A stretch of DNA of 64,000 nt from Alphaproteobacteria bacterium (lineage in GTDB: Bacteria > Pseudomonadota > Alphaproteobacteria > Sphingomonadales > Emcibacteraceae): the NCBI GenBank assembly GCA_030428615.1, contig JAUIDN010000015.1, forward strand, positions 1 through 64,000, read 5' to 3'. Positions within the stretch are counted from its first letter, which is position 1; every line of letters begins with the position of its first letter. Made by a program: the position numbers and the translations under genes. The notes under the pieces are model-generated. The model had not been told where the DNA came from, ran no database searches, and was given only the letters and a program-made list of their open reading frames with translations. This document shows, piece by piece, positions 58,470-64,000 of this stretch.

Positions 58470-59423
58470 TCAGTTCATTGCCGCAAGATCAGCTTCTGCA
58501 GCAATATAGCCAAAGGAACCCCATGATTTCGCTTTTAGCATTTTTTGCATCATTTCTTTTGCTTTGGCTTCATCACCGTTATAAAAATACCAGTTCGCAA
58601 GCCCATATGCCGTTGCGGCGTCCGCAGAATCCTCCAGATCAATACCTTCTGAAATTTCTGCTTCGCTTAGCTCACCCTTATAAAACAGGTCCAATTTGTG
58701 ATAGGTATGATTTTCAAGAATTTTCATGTCCTTGTTAATTTCATCCAGGACATGTTTTGCCTGATCATGGCTTTCGCCCATGCGGCGGCGGATCATATAA
58801 CGCCAGTGCGCTATTGATACGCGATTATCATCATTGCGCGCAACGCTATGGTCAAGGTCGTAAACCCTTTTCGCATTTTCAAAATCATGCTTTAGATAAT
58901 AGGCAAGCCCCAGATGGTAATATATGTTTCCGTGAAGTGTACTTACGGGAATGTTAAATTCGTTGGGGGCACCGTCCGGCTCCGACACATTTGGCTTACC
59001 CTTAATCAGTTCCGCTGCTTTTTCAAGATCTGCAATGGCGCGGTCAAATTCACGTATGGTGATATAACGATGACCGCGGTGACGATAAAACCTTGGATCA
59101 TTCGGACTATCGAGCATTCCTTCTGAAAAAATCTTGATCGCTTCACGAAAGTCACCAGCATATGCGAGCCGACGACCATACCAGATCACGTTATTTGGAT
59201 CCATCGGATAATCCATATATTTATAGCGGGTATTTTCGAGATTATCGATCACAGTTTCATTGGTCGGGTCAGGCATTGTCAGCACTTCACCGCTTAGAGA
59301 CAGAGCCTCGGCCCCTTCGGGGACATCGGGCAGAATGCCGCTCTGCGCCAATACGTTACTTATTGAAAGTAATGAAAATACTGAAAATATACTTAGGATT
59401 TTTTTAAACATATTGAGGCCCAT
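58470..59423 (-). CDS. TPR-containing exported protein (paralogue 3 of 3)
   Basis: Signal peptide; 'NVIWYGRRLAYAGDFREAIKIFSEGMLDSPNDPRFYRHRGHRYITIREFDRAIADLE'. Confidence 0.85.
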   Translation of the reverse strand: MGLNMFKKILSIFSVFSLLSISNVLAQSGILPDVPEGAEALSLSGEVLTMPDPTNETVIDNLENTRYKYMDYPMDPNNVIWYGRRLAYAGDFREAIKIFSEGMLDSPNDPRFYRHRGHRYITIREFDRAIADLEKAAELIKGKPNVSEPDGAPNEFNIPVSTLHGNIYYHLGLAYYLKHDFENAKRVYDLDHSVARNDDNRVSIAHWRYMIRRRMGESHDQAKHVLDEINKDMKILENHTYHKLDLFYKGELSEAEISEGIDLEDSADAATAYGLANWYFYNGDEAKAKEMMQKMLKAKSWGSFGYIAAEADLAAMN

Positions 59424-59513
59424 AATTTTGTTGATTTTTATTGTCTAAGCGGATTTGAATATTTTATATGAGCAAACCGCTATTCTTGTCAATAAAACAA
59501 AAAAATGGCTGAA

Positions 59514-61832
59514 TTATGTGTATTTTTCCTTAATCCATTCTGTAATCACGTCGCCCTTTTCCGGACGTTTGATGAAATATCCCTGCGCCTGATCGCAGTT
59601 CATGGATTGAAGTTTGTTAAGCTGTTCTTCTGTTTCAACGCCTTCAGCGATGACGCTCAGATTAAAGCTGTGCCCCAGACGAATGACCGCTTCCACAAGC
59701 GAAAGCGCACTTTCATCGCCGCTCATATCCTTAATGAAGGCCTGATCAATTTTCAGCTTATCCACCGGCAGATTTCTTAAGTAGGAAAGTGATGAAAAAC
59801 CGGTTCCGAAATCATCAATCGAAAGCTGTACGCCCATTTCGGATAGATCATGGAGAATTCTTATTATTTCCTCCGTTTGGCTCATGATGACGCCTTCTGT
59901 GATTTCAAGATTGAGAAACGCCGGGTCGAGCTTGGCATTTTCAAGGCAGTCACGAACAAACCGGGTAAACCCCTTCTCGTGAAAATGAAACGGTGAAATA
60001 TTAACAGACATTTTTATCGTTGGTAGGTTCTGATCCTGCCACTTCTTCGCCTGTTCGCAGGCTTCCGGCAAAAACTGCTCCGTCAGGGGGATAATCTGCT
60101 TGGTGTGCTCGGCGAGCGGAATAAAATCCCCGGGCGAAATCCAGCCCTTGTCCGGGTGTTGCCACCGTAGCAACGCTTCCACACCCAAAATATTTTTGCT
60201 TTTGATGTCAATCTGTGGCTGATAATGAAGTGAAAACTGGCTTTTATTTATGCTCTCCCGAATATCAAACACCATGTTGGAGCGCTGCATTATTTCCGAA
60301 TGCATACCCTGATCATAAACAACAATGTTTTCCTGATTTGGCAGCTTGGCCTTGTTGAAGGCAATCTTCGCATTTCTGTTCAGAATATCTTCCTTTTCCG
60401 CATGTTCGGGATAAACGCTTATCCCTGCGGACGAAGTCATGGTAATTGAGTTTCCAGCAATTTCAATCGGCTCACTGACCACTTTCATCAAATCCTCAAC
60501 AAGCACGATCACTTCCTCAATCGTTTTTTCTTGCGCCGTTATGATATGAAATTCGTCATAGGCGATATGCGACAGGTAGGCTTCGTCACTCAGGAACGAC
60601 TTACAACGTTCAGCCACTTCAGTCACGACCTGATCACCGGCGCTCAGCCCCAGAAATTCATATATTTCATTAAGGGAGTTGAGACCAAAATGGATCAATC
60701 CCATAAATGGCGGCTGCTTGTCGTCAGTCACGGATGTTTCCGCTTTTCTCATTTCAATGATACGTTTTCTGACTTCCTTCTTGTGGAGAACCTGATTGGG
60801 AAGTCCCGTAAGATTATCATGCTGCAACACGTGGATAATATCGTCAGCTCTCGCCTGCTCAAGCGAGGTGACATCTGTATAGTTCAGGACGATCTGATCA
60901 TCGCTGATTTTCATGACTTTACTATAGAGGTTTCGCCCGTCTGCCAACACCAGCTTAACCATTTCCCTGCCTTCTTTTTCTGAAAGCAGTTCCTTTATAT
61001 GGACATCTGCGGCGTGATTAACATCTATATTATTCTGCCAGGATTGTTTCACGACTTTTCTTATTGTTTCAGTAAGGCTCATTCCTCGCTTGATAAGTCC
61101 CGTCGGGATATTAAATATATTTTCGAATGACTTATTCCACGACACTATTTTGTGGTTTTTATCAAACATCGCGGCGCCAGCACCCAGATTATCCAACAAC
61201 GTCTGAAAACCTTCGTAGGATTTCTGGTTTTGTTTGGCGATCTGGACAACTTCATCCATGAGAGAAGTGTTTCTATTTTGCAGAAACAAGGCGTTCGTGA
61301 TCATCTTATGTAATGTGTGGCCAACAAAACCTGCGACGATACAAAAAGCAAAAGCGCCGACACCCACGATCAGGCTATATTCTTCAATCGGCGAATTAAT
61401 CACATAAATAGACGAAAAACAGCCAATCGGCACGAGAAAAGCCCACATAGCCAACGGATGAGCGGCACTGCTGATCGATGAAATAGCTGCAAGCCCCAAC
61501 AATAGCGTTATGACAGTCAAAGAAATGAGGTCGCTATCAAACGGTTCCAATGGAATGAGTACAACCCCACCCCAGGTTACACCTATGACAAACATTAATA
61601 TGCTGTAAAAAATCAACCATTTATAGGGATTAGAACGCATTCCATATTTAATAAAACGATTGTAAAAAAACAATCTGATGACAAGTAGTGTCGATAAAAC
61701 GAAAAGCCAGAAATATTGTAGACCGCCCGTAAAATGATCATTAAACACCCAAAAATAAACAGCGATGATGGCCATGCTGCCTAGGGTATTGGCAACGATG
61801 TGTGAGAAAAGCATTTTTAGCTGGTCGCGCAA
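59514..61832 (-). CDS. Membrane-anchored PAS-GGDEF(degenerate)-EAL protein, probable c-di-GMP phosphodiesterase
   Basis: Several N-terminal TM helices; PAS-like 'LLDNLGAGAAMFDKNHKIVSWNKSFENIF'; 'YDEF' at the GGDEF site; EAL 'GVEALLRWQHPDKGWISPGDFIPLAE', 'SIDDFGTGFSSLSYLRNLPVDKLKID'. Confidence 0.9.
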   Translation of the reverse strand: MRDQLKMLFSHIVANTLGSMAIIAVYFWVFNDHFTGGLQYFWLFVLSTLLVIRLFFYNRFIKYGMRSNPYKWLIFYSILMFVIGVTWGGVVLIPLEPFDSDLISLTVITLLLGLAAISSISSAAHPLAMWAFLVPIGCFSSIYVINSPIEEYSLIVGVGAFAFCIVAGFVGHTLHKMITNALFLQNRNTSLMDEVVQIAKQNQKSYEGFQTLLDNLGAGAAMFDKNHKIVSWNKSFENIFNIPTGLIKRGMSLTETIRKVVKQSWQNNIDVNHAADVHIKELLSEKEGREMVKLVLADGRNLYSKVMKISDDQIVLNYTDVTSLEQARADDIIHVLQHDNLTGLPNQVLHKKEVRKRIIEMRKAETSVTDDKQPPFMGLIHFGLNSLNEIYEFLGLSAGDQVVTEVAERCKSFLSDEAYLSHIAYDEFHIITAQEKTIEEVIVLVEDLMKVVSEPIEIAGNSITMTSSAGISVYPEHAEKEDILNRNAKIAFNKAKLPNQENIVVYDQGMHSEIMQRSNMVFDIRESINKSQFSLHYQPQIDIKSKNILGVEALLRWQHPDKGWISPGDFIPLAEHTKQIIPLTEQFLPEACEQAKKWQDQNLPTIKMSVNISPFHFHEKGFTRFVRDCLENAKLDPAFLNLEITEGVIMSQTEEIIRILHDLSEMGVQLSIDDFGTGFSSLSYLRNLPVDKLKIDQAFIKDMSGDESALSLVEAVIRLGHSFNLSVIAEGVETEEQLNKLQSMNCDQAQGYFIKRPEKGDVITEWIKEKYT

Positions 61833-62084
61833 AACTTCGCTACTACGACCGCGCTCATCTACATTTCCATCTAACTGATCAATTTCAACGATTTCTTTTA
61901 CTCCAGAAAAATGCTTTCGGATTCAAATTTATCGATATAAAAACAGTTGCAGTTTACATAAAAAATACTTATATAACAACATGTTATTACACCCCTCGTT
62001 ATAGATACAAAAAAACAATCCTATAATCATTGAAGTTAGGCGTTAAATATTAATAATTGCTTACATAATTGCAGGAACAAGAAC

Positions 62085-62348
62085 ATGCTTAAACCAGACG
62101 AGCTTACAATAAATAATATTCGCAAAGAACTTGAAAAAATAAGTCAGGAGATGCTTAGTCTGATTAGTAAATATAACCTTTCGGCAACAACACAGCTTGA
62201 CGTGATTGACATGGCGAAAGAGAAAATTACCCATAAAGAAGACTATATACGTTTTCTCGAGCTATCACTGGAGGGGCGCATTTACGGTGATGCCGCCGCC
62301 GCGATTGAAAACCGGGAAAGCCAGCGACCCGAAGCAACCCGCCACTAG
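62085..62348 (+). CDS. Small hypothetical protein
   Basis: 87-aa ORF with plausible ATG and no overlap with stronger ORFs; no recognised motif. Confidence 0.5.
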   Translation: MLKPDELTINNIRKELEKISQEMLSLISKYNLSATTQLDVIDMAKEKITHKEDYIRFLELSLEGRIYGDAAAAIENRESQRPEATRH

Positions 62349-62807
62349 TCAGGCTATGGTTTTTGCTAGGCCGGCAAGTATCATATTCCACCCCTGTATT
62401 GCACTTTCCTCATATTCCGCATAGATATCATCCATTTCATGGGTAAGCGATAAAATGCACCCCTTCTCTGTTTCAGAAAAATCGATATACACATTTGAAG
62501 TTACTTTTTCTTCTCCAGCGTCGAAATAGTAACTGAAAACGAGCCTTTGTGGCCGGTCAATTTCATGGTAGGTTGCAACATGACGTGCGAGCTCATCACC
62601 ACGCTGGTCGGCAACAACAAATCCGCCACCGACACGGGGATCACAGGAGACTTCTTTTACAACTCCATCGGAACTCGCAAATAGCCATTTTCCAATATTG
62701 TCACCATCAAGCCACGCATCAAATACCCTTTCCCGGGTGGTATTAAATTCGCGAGATACTTTTACCACAAATGGGTTGTCAATTCTTCTTATGTCGCTCA
62801 TTTTCAT
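62349..62807 (-). CDS. SRPBCC/AHSA1-family protein
   Basis: 'VVKVSREFNTTRERVFDAWLDGDNIGKWLFAS', 'YIDFSETEKGCILSLTHEMDD'. Confidence 0.85.
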   Translation of the reverse strand: MKMSDIRRIDNPFVVKVSREFNTTRERVFDAWLDGDNIGKWLFASSDGVVKEVSCDPRVGGGFVVADQRGDELARHVATYHEIDRPQRLVFSYYFDAGEEKVTSNVYIDFSETEKGCILSLTHEMDDIYAEYEESAIQGWNMILAGLAKTIA

Positions 62808-63123
62808 CTCCTTTATTTAAATATTCATCAAGTTGATCCAGTTGTTGATTCCAGAATTTCTTATATTTCTGCACCCAGGCCGCAGCACCACCAAGTGGTG
62901 CCGCTTCAAGTTTGCACCGCCGCCATTGTGCCTCCTTGTGGCGGGATATCAATCCGGCTTTCTCAAGAACCTTAAGATGTTTTGATATTGCAGCCATACT
63001 CATATCGTATGGTTGCGCTAATTCCCCTACTGTGGCCTGCCCGTTTGCAAGTTGTTCAAGTATGCCGCGACGTGTGGAATCTGCGAGTGCAGAAAAAGTC
63101 AAGTCCAGTTGTTCATTATTCAT
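62779..63123 (-). CDS. ArsR-family HTH transcriptional regulator
   Basis: 'FSALADSTRRGILEQLANGQATVGELAQPYDMSMAAISKHLKVLEKAGLISRHKEAQWRRC'; overlaps the AHSA1 gene. Confidence 0.92.
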   Translation of the reverse strand: MNNEQLDLTFSALADSTRRGILEQLANGQATVGELAQPYDMSMAAISKHLKVLEKAGLISRHKEAQWRRCKLEAAPLGGAAAWVQKYKKFWNQQLDQLDEYLNKGDENERHKKN

Positions 63124-63203
63124 TTTTATTTAACCAATTAGTTATTAACTATGTGGTTAAATAAAATATATTGATCAGATAGTCAATATTTATTCTCAAG
63201 TTT

Positions 63204-64000
63204 TCAGAGAATTTCTTTTAAAGTTTTTTTGGAAATATTCCCACCGCAGGCAATGATGGCGACTTTTTTACCCGCCCATTTTTCGATTTGCTTCAAATAA
63301 CCCGCAACTGCAACGCCGACTGCACCTTCACCAATAGTGTTGGTATCTTCAATGAAAATATTCAGTCCGTCAATTAATTGTTGTTCCGTCACATCAATAA
63401 ATTCGTCAACATAATCCCGGCAATACTCATATGTTACCGTACCCATTTCAACGCCGCCAGCGGTCCCGTCAGATAATGTCGGTGTAGAGGGTATATCCAA
63501 AACTTCGCCAGCAGCAATGCTTCGCATCATAACATTTGAATTCGCCGCAGAGCAGGCAATTATATTCGTATCCGGCGACAGATTAGCCATGGCAATTGCA
63601 ACACCGGATGTCAGGCCGCCACCGCCAAGTGATATAAATACTGCATCCAGGTCCGGTATTTCTGAAAAAAGTTCAAAACCGATCGTCCCCTGCCCACCAA
63701 CAATATGGATATCATTATAGGGAGATACAAATGGTATGTTATTGTCTGCCGCGTATTTACGTGCCGCTATTTCGCCATTGATGGGATCCCCATCAGTTTT
63801 TATAACCTCAAGGCCATAAGCAATCATGCCATCATACTTCGCTTTGGATACGTCGCTCGGAGCAAATACAGTTCCTCTGGTGCCGGTTTTTTGGCACATA
63901 AAACCAATCCCCGCACCATGATTTCCCGTCGACGCCGTCACCAGACCTTTTTTACGTTCTTCTTCCGACATGGACAGAATTTTATTGGCCGCACCGCGTA
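63204..64000 (-). CDS. Threonine/serine dehydratase-like PLP enzyme (N-terminus beyond window)
   Basis: 'VTASTGNHGAGIGFMCQKTGTRGTVFAP', 'FISLGGGGLTSGVAIA', 'IACGGNIS'; frame continues upstream to the window end. Confidence 0.85.
   Translation of the reverse strand, partial: RGAANKILSMSEEERKKGLVTASTGNHGAGIGFMCQKTGTRGTVFAPSDVSKAKYDGMIAYGLEVIKTDGDPINGEIAARKYAADNNIPFVSPYNDIHIVGGQGTIGFELFSEIPDLDAVFISLGGGGLTSGVAIAMANLSPDTNIIACSAANSNVMMRSIAAGEVLDIPSTPTLSDGTAGGVEMGTVTYEYCRDYVDEFIDVTEQQLIDGLNIFIEDTNTIGEGAVGVAVAGYLKQIEKWAGKKVAIIACGGNISKKTLKEIL

Noticed and set aside
1-64000. CRISPR arrays, insertion sequences, integrases, prophage genes, rRNA and tRNA
   Set aside because: None recognised by eye; no regularly spaced repeats, transposase or integrase motifs. 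A tRNAscan and CRISPR-finder run would be needed to exclude them formally.

Overview
The window looks chromosomal and alphaproteobacterial. About 0-16 kb and 27-34 kb form a flagellar and chemotaxis region: TPR/AMIN-like protein, two MotB-like proteins, CheZ, MotE-like, DUF6468, FliM, FliL, flgF-flgG-flgA-flgH, DksA, FliX, flgI-flgJ(N)-flgN-like, three flagellins, FlaG, FlaF, FlbT, an Hpt protein and a response regulator. It encloses a flagellin-glycosylation island at about 16-27 kb with pseB, pseF, pseI and pseG. The island also holds an unusual cassette of ATP-grasp enzyme, polysaccharide-deacetylase-like protein, DegT-family aminotransferase, an HMGL/4-hydroxy-2-oxovalerate-aldolase-like TIM barrel fused to an uncharacterised C-terminal domain, and a methyltransferase. 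A separate sugar O-methyltransferase sits nearby, and a TPR-glycosyltransferase resembling Caulobacter FlmG lies at about 31 kb. The 34-44 kb stretch carries a large two-TM coiled-coil protein coupled to a TRAP transporter, then DUF2336, cytochrome c, MlaC-like, DUF4170, glycerate kinase and BioY genes. The 44-59 kb stretch is a catabolic/transport neighbourhood rich in predicted exported proteins: tandem Tat-type class V PLP enzymes, an SSS symporter, an SLC13/TrkA-C permease, a four-domain rhodanese, three paralogous periplasmic TPR proteins, CutC, an Ntn asparaginase and an amino-acid ABC transporter. The end carries a GGDEF(degenerate)-EAL protein, an ArsR/AHSA1 pair and a truncated threonine-dehydratase-like gene. 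Three good sigma-54 promoter matches were read directly upstream of flgF, flgI and a flagellin. I saw no rRNA, tRNA, CRISPR array or mobile element. The best candidates for something undescribed are the aldolase-fusion/ATP-grasp/deacetylase/aminotransferase cassette in the pse island, the coiled-coil/TRAP pair, and the exported-enzyme/TPR-triplet cluster. All functional calls are from motif reading only; no database search was run.
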